From NCBI RefSeq assembly GCF_004006665.1, contig NZ_QOCL01000003.1:705405-769404 (forward strand): a stretch of 64,000 bases of DNA. The letters run 5' to 3'. The notes beneath the pieces were generated by a model. It was given only the letters and a program-made list of their open reading frames with translations. It was not told where the DNA came from and did no database searches. The DNA comes from Halobacteriovorax sp. HLS. Lineage in GTDB: Bacteria > Bdellovibrionota > Bacteriovoracia > Bacteriovoracales > Bacteriovoracaceae. Positions 8,493 to 16,512 of this stretch are shown one piece after another; the first letter of the stretch is position 1; the number at the start of each line of letters is the position of its first letter. The position numbers were made by a program, and so were the translations under genes.

Positions 8493-9164
8493 ATGAAAAG
8501 AACAATTACAGCTCTCTTATTTCTATTATCATTATCAGCACTGGGATTTCCTCCAGGCTATGCAACACAGGTAGCTAAGATTAAGGACGACCCTAAGGCC
8601 CTTTTTAGCGGTACAGTACAAGAAGTTAAGATGACTAAGACCTATACTTATGTACAAGTAAAGAATAAGAACTCTTCTGCTTGGGTAGCAACCTCACCTA
8701 CTAAAGTTTTAAAAGGTGACAAGGTAGAGTTTCTCAAGGGTCAAGAGATGAAGGACTTTCATAGCAAGGCCTTAGATAGAAAATTTCCAAGCATCTACTT
8801 TACAAGCTATATAAAGGTTCTAGATAGAAAGATTTCAGAGAAAAGTGCTGTAAAAAAAGGTTCTGTTAAGAAATCTAAACACACTATTTCTGATATCTTT
8901 AAAAATGCTAAATCTCTAGATAAGAAAAATGTTGTTATCAGAGCTAAAGTTGTTAAGTACCTACCGGGAATAATGAAGAAAAACTGGCTTCATGTGCAAG
9001 ATGGTACTGATTACGAAGGAAAGTTCGATCTTGTTATCACAACAAATGACGTCGTAAAAGAAGGACAAATTGTTGAATTGAAAGCGACAGTTGCTTTAGA
9101 TAAAGACTTCGGTCACGGCTACAAATATCCTATTCTTCTTGAGAATGCTAAAGTCATAAAATAA
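8493..9164 (+). CDS. Secreted protein with two OB-fold-like repeats (NrfJ-like)
   Basis: 223 residues with a signal peptide (to ALG, about residue 18), then two similar beta-rich units: about 33-105 (KALFSGTVQEVKMTKTYTYV) and about 128-223 (VVIRAKVVKYLPGIMKKNWL). Both have the pattern of a short OB-fold, and the second contains NWLHVQDGT. Such proteins occur beside nitrite reductase genes and are often labelled NrfJ-related; the function is unclear. It follows the thioredoxin gene by 14 bases with a GGAG ribosome site and is closed by a terminator, so it is the last gene of the maturation operon. Confidence 0.72.
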   Translation: MKRTITALLFLLSLSALGFPPGYATQVAKIKDDPKALFSGTVQEVKMTKTYTYVQVKNKNSSAWVATSPTKVLKGDKVEFLKGQEMKDFHSKALDRKFPSIYFTSYIKVLDRKISEKSAVKKGSVKKSKHTISDIFKNAKSLDKKNVVIRAKVVKYLPGIMKKNWLHVQDGTDYEGKFDLVITTNDVVKEGQIVELKATVALDKDFGHGYKYPILLENAKVIK

Positions 9165-9167
9165 TAA

Positions 9168-9198
9168 AAAGGCCCACTTAATGTGGGCCTTTTTTTTT
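9168..9198 (+). terminator. Rho-independent terminator after the cytochrome maturation operon
   Basis: Inverted repeat GGCCCAC (9171-9177) and GTGGGCC (9183-9189) with a five-base loop, followed by a run of nine T. A-residues on the left side let it work weakly for the convergent L,D-transpeptidase transcript too. Confidence 0.92.
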
Positions 9199-9211
9199 GC
9201 TTTATTCTTTT

Positions 9212-10606
9212 TTAATGTACCCACCATCTATAAAGACGATCACCTACACTTCTATCTCTTTGAAGTTGTGACATACATTCAGAGTAGATTCCAGCAACTT
9301 TCTCATCCATCTTCTCTTTAGCTTTATCAAACTTCTTCTTCGCTCTCTTTAGCTTTCTTTCTCTTTGTCTCTCAGAGTCATCTTCGTCATAGTCAGGAGC
9401 ATAATCTTCCCAAAGAACTTTGTAAGAATCATTATCATATGAAATGGCCTTACATTCTTTTTCTACTCTCTCTCTTTTGGCAGCTAAATGCTCAGAAGTG
9501 CTATAGTTAAAAACATCATGATAATTGTCATCAGAACTATCATATAATTTTTCAACTGGTGCTGAGTCTTCCCAGTTATTATGAACTAGTACTAAATTAT
9601 CTCTGTCTATAGTAAAATCTGGAGCTGATACACTTCCGTAATTAGCAACTCTCTTATATGGCTTATTTCTCTTAGGAAATGGATGCTCACTCTTATCTTC
9701 AGAACTATAATTTACTGTAATCGGTAACTGTTGAGTTGGTCCAGCAGAAACTAAGTAGTATAATGACCACAAGTCTGGAGTTTGCATTCTCATACAACCA
9801 TGACTATCAAATGCTCTTATAAAATCATTCTTATCTGGGAATGGTTGTGCGTGAAAACCAATACCAGTGTAATCATTTGATGTTGATTTACCTTTTAGAA
9901 TTCTGATAAATGGAAGACCTGCAAAGTATCTAGGCTTTTTTCTATTTTTAATTGTAGTCGACTTATCTAAGTAACCATCCTTAAATCTAGGTGTTAATAA
10001 TGAGAACTCGTCATTTAATACGGCTTCATCAAAACTTCCAACACCTAAAGGGAAGATCATTTTGATATTACTATAAAGATCTTTAACTATGATTTTTCTA
10101 GATTTAAGAGCAACATCAAAAGTCAGCTTTGTACTAGAAAGCTCTGTAAATTTCTTTGGTGAAACTGTGAAGTTTTTAACATCATCATTCTTGTACTCTA
10201 CAATGATATTTTTAAACGCAATATCATCTTCACTATACTTAATTAGAGCAGTCATATCTAATCTAACAACTCCGTTTTTCCATTTTGGAGTGTCGTTGAA
10301 AAAGAGATTCAGAACTTCATCAACTTTTCCTTTGTCTGAGAAGTATTCTTTCTTTCCTTTTTCTAGTTTTTCATAGATATAATCTAAACCTGGTGCAATC
10401 GTCGGTAGATGCTTAACAACATCCTCTACCCTAACTCCAATAACTTTATTTTCAGCGCTCTTAGGTAATTGTAAAGATTTCCAACCCCAATCACTTCTAG
10501 ATGAAAAAATAGATGCATTTGCATCAGTTATAACTACTGATGATACTGGCCCTGCTATTGTTCCAAGAACAAGAGCAAAAGCAGCGAACCTTGTCGCTAA
10601 TTTCAT
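9212..10606 (-). CDS. L,D-transpeptidase (YkuD domain), exported
   Basis: 464 residues from the ATG at 10604-10606, chosen because it has an AGGGGG ribosome site and opens a classic signal peptide (cleaved near DANA); an upstream in-frame start would bury the signal. The central YkuD domain carries the catalytic signature: a histidine (GIGFHAQP) and SHGCMRM, with the nucleophilic Cys near residue 271. Such enzymes make 3-3 cross-links in peptidoglycan or attach proteins to it. The roughly 130-residue C-terminal tail is highly charged (ERQRERKLKRAKKKFDKAKE) and probably coiled-coil, beyond the usual domain. Monocistronic by context. Confidence 0.88.
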   Translation of the reverse strand: MKLATRFAAFALVLGTIAGPVSSVVITDANASIFSSRSDWGWKSLQLPKSAENKVIGVRVEDVVKHLPTIAPGLDYIYEKLEKGKKEYFSDKGKVDEVLNLFFNDTPKWKNGVVRLDMTALIKYSEDDIAFKNIIVEYKNDDVKNFTVSPKKFTELSSTKLTFDVALKSRKIIVKDLYSNIKMIFPLGVGSFDEAVLNDEFSLLTPRFKDGYLDKSTTIKNRKKPRYFAGLPFIRILKGKSTSNDYTGIGFHAQPFPDKNDFIRAFDSHGCMRMQTPDLWSLYYLVSAGPTQQLPITVNYSSEDKSEHPFPKRNKPYKRVANYGSVSAPDFTIDRDNLVLVHNNWEDSAPVEKLYDSSDDNYHDVFNYSTSEHLAAKRERVEKECKAISYDNDSYKVLWEDYAPDYDEDDSERQRERKLKRAKKKFDKAKEKMDEKVAGIYSECMSQLQRDRSVGDRLYRWWVH

Positions 10607-10695
10607 AAATCCCCCTAATTGTGTGTCGCGAGGGATAATGTAAAACATTACGCAACTAGTCAACAACAATTACGCACAGTGTAATAATTACTATC

Positions 10696-10722
10696 AAAAA
10701 AAGGGGCCCAAAAGCCCCTTTC
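10696..10722 (-). terminator. Terminator of the FKBP isomerase gene
   Basis: Stem AAGGGGC (10701-10707) and GCCCCTT (10714-10720), six-base loop, with an A-run at 10696-10702 that becomes a U-tract on the minus strand, 31 bases after the FKBP stop. Confidence 0.88.
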
Positions 10723-10752
10723 TATATCTTGAAATATCTTTAAGAATATTTT

Positions 10753-11478
10753 CTACTTACCGTGTCCATGCCCATGACCATCATCTGGACTGTGCGCTTC
10801 ACCGGCCTGGATATCAAATAGTTCAACTTCAAATACTAAAGTTGCTCCACCAGGTATTTTTGGAGGTGCACCGTGGTCACCATAGGCCAGACCAGAAGGA
10901 ATAACTAATTTAATTTTCCCACCTTTACCAACTAATTGAAGACCTTCAGTCCAACCTTTAATCACTCTATTAAGTGGGAAGCTTACTTCTTTTCCTCTAT
11001 CAACAGAAGAGTCAAAAACTGTCCCATCAATTAGAGTTCCGTGATAGTGAACTTTAACCGTATCAGTTGCCTTTGGCTTAGCACCGTCTCCGGCCTTGAT
11101 AATCTTATAAGCAAGACCTGATGCTGTCTTAGTTGCACCTTCGCTAGATACGAATTTTTCTAAGAACTTCTCACCTTCAACTTTTACACCTTGAGAATGA
11201 GCTTCAACTCTTTTTTGGAATTCTTCACGAATTTTTGGCTGATAAACTTTTAGATCAACTTGCTCTTTAGTTCCTCTTGCAGCGTCTTTAAGACCTTGAG
11301 TCATTGCCATAAGTTCAGCATCGCTAAGCTTAAGATCTTTCATTCTTTGACCAAACATATAACCAACCGAGTAGAATACTTTATCGTTCTCAGCAGTTAC
11401 TTTAACATCTTGTTGCTTATTACACCCTGTCATAAGGGCCGTCGCAGCAAAAACACCTACTAATAGGCTCTTCTTCAT
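10753..11478 (-). CDS. FKBP-type peptidyl-prolyl isomerase lipoprotein
   Basis: 241 residues. A lipoprotein signal ends in MTGC (Cys19). Residues about 30-125 are the FKBP N-terminal dimerisation domain (FYSVGYMFGQRMKDLKLSD), and about 130-228 the catalytic FKBP domain (VKVHYHGTLIDGTVFDSS, GLQLVGKGGKIKLVIP, GATLVFEVELFDI). This is the FkpA/Mip layout: a periplasmic folding catalyst. The C-terminus ends in a short histidine-rich tail (DDGHGHGHGK) that could bind metal, as in SlyD-type isomerases; that role is inference. Single gene with its own terminator. Confidence 0.92.
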   Translation of the reverse strand: MKKSLLVGVFAATALMTGCNKQQDVKVTAENDKVFYSVGYMFGQRMKDLKLSDAELMAMTQGLKDAARGTKEQVDLKVYQPKIREEFQKRVEAHSQGVKVEGEKFLEKFVSSEGATKTASGLAYKIIKAGDGAKPKATDTVKVHYHGTLIDGTVFDSSVDRGKEVSFPLNRVIKGWTEGLQLVGKGGKIKLVIPSGLAYGDHGAPPKIPGGATLVFEVELFDIQAGEAHSPDDGHGHGHGK

Positions 11479-11559
11479 GATTACTTCCTTTGTAATATTA
11501 AACTTCCATTTAACTTTAAATCTTTATAATTTTACACGGCCATACCGATATAATCAAGC

Positions 11560-12339
11560 TTAGTTATGCGGATAAAGGTGCCTCTTTCTAAGTTTTTCTT
11601 TATCTGACTCACTCTTGGAGTATTCATAATTGTATAATGCTCCTTCCCAATCTCCGTACATAGGGTTTGGGAGTATTATATATTTACGACCAAAGTCGCC
11701 TCGGTGCTTATCTGCAAGAATATTTCTCTCATTAGTCCCTTTCTTATGAAAGACTTCTGAGAAATCAGCTAATGTATCTCCTACTAGCATCACGATATCG
11801 TAATTCTTTAAAACATCTTGCCTTCTTTCTTCTTTATTTGAAGTAGTCGTTCTTAAGAATATATCCTGTCTTTTAACCGGAAAGCCTACGTCTAGCATAT
11901 TCTTGTAAGTTGCTTCTAGTCCTCTAATTTTTCTATTTGAGATATAGATTATTTTGACACCTTTTTTATGAACATAATTCAAAAAATCCACAGAGCCTGG
12001 TAAGGCCTTCGCTTGGGCCAAGTCAATCCACTTAAACCAGCTAACAGGCTCGTAAGTATGCTTATCAATGATATTTTTCGCCTGATATGGACTATTATCT
12101 AAAAGAGTTTCATCAATATCAAAAACAATGGCCGGCTTTTTGCGATACATTCTCTTTCTTAGTACATCATCAAGGTGGTTTCTTGCACTATTAAAAGCTT
12201 GGTAAGTTAAGGCCCTGACTTCGGCAGCGTTTTGAATCCAAAGGGTTCCCTGTTCGGTGTAAAGAGCGGGATTATTATTTGAATTGGTGCTACAACCTGT
12301 AATGATAATGGTTAATAAAAACATGTATACAAACTTCAT
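11560..12339 (-). CDS. Class C acid phosphatase / lipoprotein e(P4)-like 5'-nucleotidase
   Basis: 259 residues. Lipobox ITGC (Cys16) gives an outer-membrane-type lipoprotein. A HAD fold follows with motif I FDIDETLLDN (two catalytic Asp), motif II in IIYISNRK and the acidic motif MLVGDTLADF. These are the class C acid phosphatase signatures. Known relatives dephosphorylate nucleotides (including NMN) outside the cytoplasm so that nucleosides can be taken up, which would suit an organism living on lysed cells. Its stop is 9 bases from the RNase HI gene and both are on the minus strand, RNase HI being upstream. Confidence 0.9.
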   Translation of the reverse strand: MKFVYMFLLTIIITGCSTNSNNNPALYTEQGTLWIQNAAEVRALTYQAFNSARNHLDDVLRKRMYRKKPAIVFDIDETLLDNSPYQAKNIIDKHTYEPVSWFKWIDLAQAKALPGSVDFLNYVHKKGVKIIYISNRKIRGLEATYKNMLDVGFPVKRQDIFLRTTTSNKEERRQDVLKNYDIVMLVGDTLADFSEVFHKKGTNERNILADKHRGDFGRKYIILPNPMYGDWEGALYNYEYSKSESDKEKLRKRHLYPHN

Positions 12340-12348
12340 AAACTCTCC

Positions 12349-12987
12349 TTAAAAACCACTCTCATCGAGTGCTTCATTCGCTAATTGGTCGCATAGTTCA
12401 TTTTGTGGATGACCTGCGTGCCCCTTAACCCATATATATTCTATCTTGGTAAAAGACTGGGATACTTCATCTAAATCTTTCCAAAGGTCTACATTTTCAG
12501 GTGGCTTCTTATCTGCTTTTTTCCAGCCTCTAGATTTCCAAGAATGAATCCAGCTCTTCATTCCATCAACAACATATTTTGAATCAGAATAGAGATAGAT
12601 ATTCAAATCTTTAAAATCTGCTCTTTCTCTAATAAGCGTCTCCATTGCGTCAACCGCACCCTTCATCTCCATTCTGTTATTTGTGGTGCGAGTCTCTACA
12701 CCAGAGGCCTTAAATAAAATTTCCCCAGTAGATAGTTGACCTACACAACCCCACGAACCAGGACCTGGGTTTCCTCGACATGCCCCATCACTAAATAAGG
12801 CCACATCAAATTCACTTTTAAGCTCAGTTGGTACGGGATATTCATCATTGCTTGAACTATGAGCACTATCTTCGTCTTCCCAATTTTCAATCTGGGATTT
12901 TAAATAATCTATAGCTTCTAGCGCTTGATTATTATCAGGGAATTTCGTCTTTAACTTATTGAAGAAATTAATAGTCTTCTTTTTCAC
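12349..12987 (-). CDS. rnhA: Ribonuclease HI with a unique N-terminal extension
   Basis: 212 residues. The RNase H fold begins near residue 60 with all catalytic acids visible: Asp in FSDGACRGNPGPGS, Glu in TNNRMEMKGAVDAM, Asp in YLYSDSKYVVDGMKSW, and a final Asp in ELCDQLANE. It cuts the RNA of RNA-DNA hybrids. The first 55-60 residues are an added charged segment (NNQALEAIDYLKSQIENWED) that does not look like the eukaryotic hybrid-binding domain. Lies upstream of the acid phosphatase gene with 9 bases between. RNase HII is also encoded in the window, so both R-loop removal enzymes are present. Confidence 0.93.
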   Translation of the reverse strand: MKKKTINFFNKLKTKFPDNNQALEAIDYLKSQIENWEDEDSAHSSSNDEYPVPTELKSEFDVALFSDGACRGNPGPGSWGCVGQLSTGEILFKASGVETRTTNNRMEMKGAVDAMETLIRERADFKDLNIYLYSDSKYVVDGMKSWIHSWKSRGWKKADKKPPENVDLWKDLDEVSQSFTKIEYIWVKGHAGHPQNELCDQLANEALDESGF

Positions 12988-13154
12988 TTTTAAACCTTAG
13001 ATAACAATTTGGATTTATTAAAAGACAATTCTACCTTATTGATATCAACTAGCAAATATAGATTAGTTGGATTATATTACACAACGCAATACCACAATTA
13101 GTCGATTCAAAATCTGCTCATTTCATGTTAAATAGACGCTCTACTGGAGATATC

Positions 13155-13655
13155 TTGAAATCTAATTATACATTAAAAGTATTTAAAGAATATTTTAACT
13201 TTGCTTGTGCCCATTTTATGATTTTCAAAGATGGTTCAAGAGAACCTCTACATGGTCACAATTACCGAGTAAGCGTAAATGGACATCACGATTCACTTAA
13301 TGGAGATATGGTTATAGACTTTCTAGACTTAAAACCAATTGTTAAAAAAATCTGTGACGAGATTGACCATAAATTAATTCTACCTAGTGAATGTGCTTTA
13401 CTCGAAATTAATGAAACTGAAAAGCAAATTGAAGTAAAAACTCCAGATAATAGCTTTTTTAGTTTTCCAAAAAGTGATGTTTTAGTCATTCCAATAAAAA
13501 ATTCTAGTGTTGAGAGATTAGCAGGTTTTATTGCTAAAGAAATAGAGATACAATTACAAAAGCTTTTTAATTTCCAATTTGATATTTTGGAAGTAGAAGT
13601 TGAAGAATCCAAGGGGCAATCTGTAATATACCGCCTCTTTAGAGATAAGGAATAA
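13155..13655 (+). CDS. PTPS/QueD-family pterin enzyme with ExxHGH motif (PTPS-III-like)
   Basis: About 167 residues from a TTG at 13155, chosen because GGAG sits five bases upstream; the ATG at 13125 has no ribosome site. The T-fold with zinc-binding histidines is clear: H20 (CAHF), H33 and H35 (LHGHNYRV), plus IDFLDLK and the DHKLIL and VEVEESKG segments. QueD and classic PTPS have a catalytic Cys three residues before the LHGH leucine (CxxLHGH); here that region reads SREPLHGH, giving ExxHGH. A Glu at this place marks PTPS-III-type enzymes, which make 6-hydroxymethyl-dihydropterin for folate in place of FolB. Family firm, subtype inferred. Confidence 0.85.
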   Translation: MKSNYTLKVFKEYFNFACAHFMIFKDGSREPLHGHNYRVSVNGHHDSLNGDMVIDFLDLKPIVKKICDEIDHKLILPSECALLEINETEKQIEVKTPDNSFFSFPKSDVLVIPIKNSSVERLAGFIAKEIEIQLQKLFNFQFDILEVEVEESKGQSVIYRLFRDKE

Positions 13656-13659
13656 AAGA

Positions 13660-14331
13660 ATGAACTTTATTGAATTAAAGTCGGGCTCCTCGGTTGAAGG
13701 AGAAGAAATCAAGGCCTTTAAGACTGAAGGAAAGGCCAAGAGCTATGTCTACCTTATGGCCGGAACTCATGGTGATGAAGTCGAAGGTGTTTACGTAGTT
13801 GAGAAGCTGTATAAGTGGTTAATTGAGCAAAGTGATATTGAGCTTGATATGGTTGTAATCCCGATCCTCAATCCTGATGGATACAGAAATGCAACGAGAG
13901 TTAACGCTAATGGTGTAGACTTAAATAGAAACTATGATAGTGGGACATGGTCTAGTGAAGCACGTGAAGCAAAGTATTACCCTGGAAAAGCACCTTTAAG
14001 TGAGCCGGAAAATATTTTTCTGATTAGTTTATTCGAGAAGTTTCCTCCAAGAATAATTTTAAGTTTTCATTCATGGAAACCAATGATTAATTATAATGGT
14101 GACTGTAAAGAAGTTGCAGAATTTATAGCAAAGTACAATAACTATATAACTTGTGACGATATCGAAGGACATCCAACACCTGGTTCACTTGGAGATCTAG
14201 GCCCTAAGAAATATAACAGTCCTGTTATTACTTTTGAATGTCCAGTTCTAAGTGATGAAAAAGGTCTTAAGGCCATCTGGCAAGAGAGTGAAGAAGGCTT
14301 AAAAGAATTATTTAAAACAGATCTTCTATAA
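13660..14331 (+). CDS. M14-family zinc carboxypeptidase/amidase (MpaA-like)
   Basis: 223 residues without a signal peptide. Zinc ligands H37 and E40 (GTHGDEVEG) and H137 (LSFHSWKP), substrate-binding DLNRNY (89-92 region) and the catalytic Glu in TFECP (E193) are all present, so it is an intact M14 peptidase. Its short length and cytoplasmic location resemble MpaA, which trims murein tripeptides during wall recycling. Starts 4 bases after the PTPS-family gene with an AAGGAA ribosome site, so the two are co-transcribed although their substrates are unrelated. Murein-peptide specificity is inference. Confidence 0.86.
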   Translation: MNFIELKSGSSVEGEEIKAFKTEGKAKSYVYLMAGTHGDEVEGVYVVEKLYKWLIEQSDIELDMVVIPILNPDGYRNATRVNANGVDLNRNYDSGTWSSEAREAKYYPGKAPLSEPENIFLISLFEKFPPRIILSFHSWKPMINYNGDCKEVAEFIAKYNNYITCDDIEGHPTPGSLGDLGPKKYNSPVITFECPVLSDEKGLKAIWQESEEGLKELFKTDLL

Positions 14332-14336
14332 AAAGT

Positions 14337-14360
14337 TTTCCCCTCTTACTAGAGGGGAAA
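14337..14360. terminator. Bidirectional terminator between convergent genes
   Basis: Perfect ten-base stem TTTCCCCTCT (14337-14346) and AGAGGGGAAA (14351-14360) with loop TACT, between the M14 peptidase (plus) and the alcohol dehydrogenase (minus). The minus-strand side has the better U-tract. Confidence 0.8.
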
Positions 14361-14368
14361 TATCTTAA

Positions 14369-15409
14369 TTACAGCGAACTCATATCAACAACAAATCTAT
14401 ATCTAACATCTGACTTTATTATTCTTTCAAATGCAGTATTAATCTCGTCCATCTTAATCATTTCAACATCACTAACAATATCGTGTTCAGCGCAAAAATC
14501 TAGCATCTCTTGGGTTTCTTTTATTCCACCAATTAATGAGCCAGCAATTCTCTTTCTACCAAAAATTAATGGTCCACCATTTACTGGATCAACAGGCTCA
14601 ATCGCGCCAACTATAACCATCGTTGCATCTCTTTTAAGAAGGCCAACATAAGGGTTAACGTCATGTCTCACTGGTATAGTATTTAAAAGGAAATCAAAAC
14701 TATTAGAGCTTTCTTTCATGGAAGCTTCATCAGTAGACAATAGAACTTCATGAGCTCCTAATCTCTTCGCATCATCACCTTTTGACTTCGAACGAGTGAT
14801 CATGACAACCTCTGCTCCCATGGCGACTGCAAACTTAATTCCCATATGTCCAAGTCCGCCAAGCCCAATAACACCAACTCTATCACCTTTCTTAATTCCC
14901 CAATGCTTTAAAGGGGAATAAGTAGTGATCCCAGCACATAGAAGTGGTGCCACAGCTTTAGTATCCAACTTTTCTGAAACCTTTAAGACGAACGCTTTAT
15001 CTACGATAATACTTTGAGAGTAACCTCCATAAGTTTGTCCTCCAAGAACGACATCTTTTGAGCCGTACGTTAGTGTTGCTCCAGTTTCACAATATTGTTC
15101 AAGCCCTTCTGCGCATGACGAGCATGTTTGACAAGAATCAACCATACAGCCCACACCAACGAGATCACCAACACTAAATTGCTTAACATCACTACCGATC
15201 GCTGTTACGCGACCTACTATTTCATGGCCAGGAACGACGGGATAAACTGCTGGTCCCCACTCACTTCTAGCGGAGTGGATATCGCTGTGACAAACTCCAC
15301 AGTATTCAATCTTTATTGCTACATCACTCGCAAGCAATTCTCTTCTGTCTATTTCAAGAGGAGCTAGGTTTTCGGTTGCTGAAGGAGCGGCATAAGCTAA
15401 AGTTTTCAT
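14369..15409 (-). CDS. Zinc-dependent NAD(P) alcohol dehydrogenase (cinnamyl-alcohol/YahK type)
   Basis: 346 residues. Catalytic zinc ligands in YCGVCHSDIHS and PGHEIVG; structural zinc cysteines in CQTCSSCAEGLEQYC; Rossmann motif GLGGLGHMGIKFAV. The arrangement and length match the YahK/CAD group of medium-chain dehydrogenases, which reduce aldehydes with NADPH. TITRSKSK after the second Rossmann strand, lacking an acidic end, is consistent with NADPH preference. It stands alone between a terminator and a divergent outer membrane protein gene. Physiological substrate unknown. Confidence 0.93.
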   Translation of the reverse strand: MKTLAYAAPSATENLAPLEIDRRELLASDVAIKIEYCGVCHSDIHSARSEWGPAVYPVVPGHEIVGRVTAIGSDVKQFSVGDLVGVGCMVDSCQTCSSCAEGLEQYCETGATLTYGSKDVVLGGQTYGGYSQSIIVDKAFVLKVSEKLDTKAVAPLLCAGITTYSPLKHWGIKKGDRVGVIGLGGLGHMGIKFAVAMGAEVVMITRSKSKGDDAKRLGAHEVLLSTDEASMKESSNSFDFLLNTIPVRHDVNPYVGLLKRDATMVIVGAIEPVDPVNGGPLIFGRKRIAGSLIGGIKETQEMLDFCAEHDIVSDVEMIKMDEINTAFERIIKSDVRYRFVVDMSSL

Positions 15410-15538
15410 ATTTTCCTTTTGGTTAAAATTATCATTATAAAGGTAGCCGACTACAAAATGTAAAACAATAATATTGAGCTGAATTCTTATATGTCTAATG
15501 AATTGATGCTAAGTGATTGATTTCTTATCAAGGCCACT

Positions 15539-15566
15539 TTGACACTGTTTCTGCTGGCACTAGTAT
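15539..15566 (+). promoter_or_regulatory. Sigma70-like promoter for the outer membrane protein gene
   Basis: TTGACA at 15539-15544, a 16-base spacer, and TAGTAT at 15561-15566 (four of six to TATAAT), about 40 bases before the start codon at 15608. Confidence 0.5.
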
Positions 15567-15607
15567 TGCACTAAATTACTCAAATACTAGTTAGCAAGGA
15601 AGTGTTA

Positions 15608-16456
15608 ATGAAGAGAATTACCTCTACACTATTGATTTTATTATTATCTCAGATGGCAGCGGCTGAACAAGAAGCGTCATCAAATACAACAAGTGTTGAA
15701 AAAGTAGACACAAATGGCACTAAGCTTAGTCCCAGATTGTCCCTATCTTCAACTCTTGTAAGTAATAGAAGAGATATTAATAAAGACCCAGATGCTGTCT
15801 TCTATAATTCAACAAACTTTGGTTTATCGCTAAAGTCGAACAAAACTTATAGATGGGCCTTTGGTGTTGGCTTCAATAAGAATCTGACTGGTGAAAGAAA
15901 ATTAGATTGGGGTGATGGTTCAGTTTCTGTTTCAAGAGGTCTTGCAAGACCAAATGAGTTTTGGAATATTTCAGGGAAAGTTTCAACAATTATCCCACTT
16001 GCGAAATCGACAAAAGCATATTCTGAGCTTAATGGATTAATTGGTATTCAGCCTGTAGTTTCTTGGGATGCTTCACAAGTTGGAGCAAAAGGTCTTTCAT
16101 TGGCCTATATTCCAAAGTTCACTACATACTTCTATGAGCATGAGACAAATGTTTATGGTTCTTCAAATAACCAATTTAAAACGAACCACACACTATCTGT
16201 AGATTATAGCTTTACTGACAAATTATCAGCTAACTTTACAAGCATTTATATTAGATCTTGGACTCATAAGGGACAAAGAAGTGACAGCTTTGCCTTTGAT
16301 CAAAGTGTTACATATAGCCTAAGCTCAAAATTTTGGACTTCCGTAGGACATAGTATCGGTGGTTCAGCAATTGGTCCTAATGGACAGAGTAATAATATCC
16401 AGTTCTATGATGAAAATCTTAGTACTTGGTACTTGAGTGCAGGATTAACGTTTTAA
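15608..16456 (+). CDS. Predicted outer membrane beta-barrel protein
   Basis: 283 residues from the ATG at 15608, seven bases after AAGGA; an in-frame GTG two codons upstream is less well placed. A signal peptide (to AAAEQ) is followed by alternating hydrophobic/polar strands (for example TYRWAFGVGFN, SLAYIPKFTTYFYEH, KLSANFTSIYIRSW) and a C-terminal strand ending in aromatic Phe (TWYLSAGLTF), the usual barrel end. No family recognised. The giant metalloprotease follows 56 bases downstream with no terminator between, so the two are probably transcribed together; an outer membrane partner for it is possible but unproven. Confidence 0.75.
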   Translation: MKRITSTLLILLLSQMAAAEQEASSNTTSVEKVDTNGTKLSPRLSLSSTLVSNRRDINKDPDAVFYNSTNFGLSLKSNKTYRWAFGVGFNKNLTGERKLDWGDGSVSVSRGLARPNEFWNISGKVSTIIPLAKSTKAYSELNGLIGIQPVVSWDASQVGAKGLSLAYIPKFTTYFYEHETNVYGSSNNQFKTNHTLSVDYSFTDKLSANFTSIYIRSWTHKGQRSDSFAFDQSVTYSLSSKFWTSVGHSIGGSAIGPNGQSNNIQFYDENLSTWYLSAGLTF

Positions 16457-16512
16457 AAAATAATTTAAATATAAAGAAGAAAAAGAAAAGAAAAAATCGA
16501 AAGGAGAAATCG

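Noticed and set aside
13125..13154. ATG at 13125 as start of the PTPS-family gene
   Set aside because: No ribosome site before it, and the family homology starts later; the TTG at 13155 has GGAG at proper distance.
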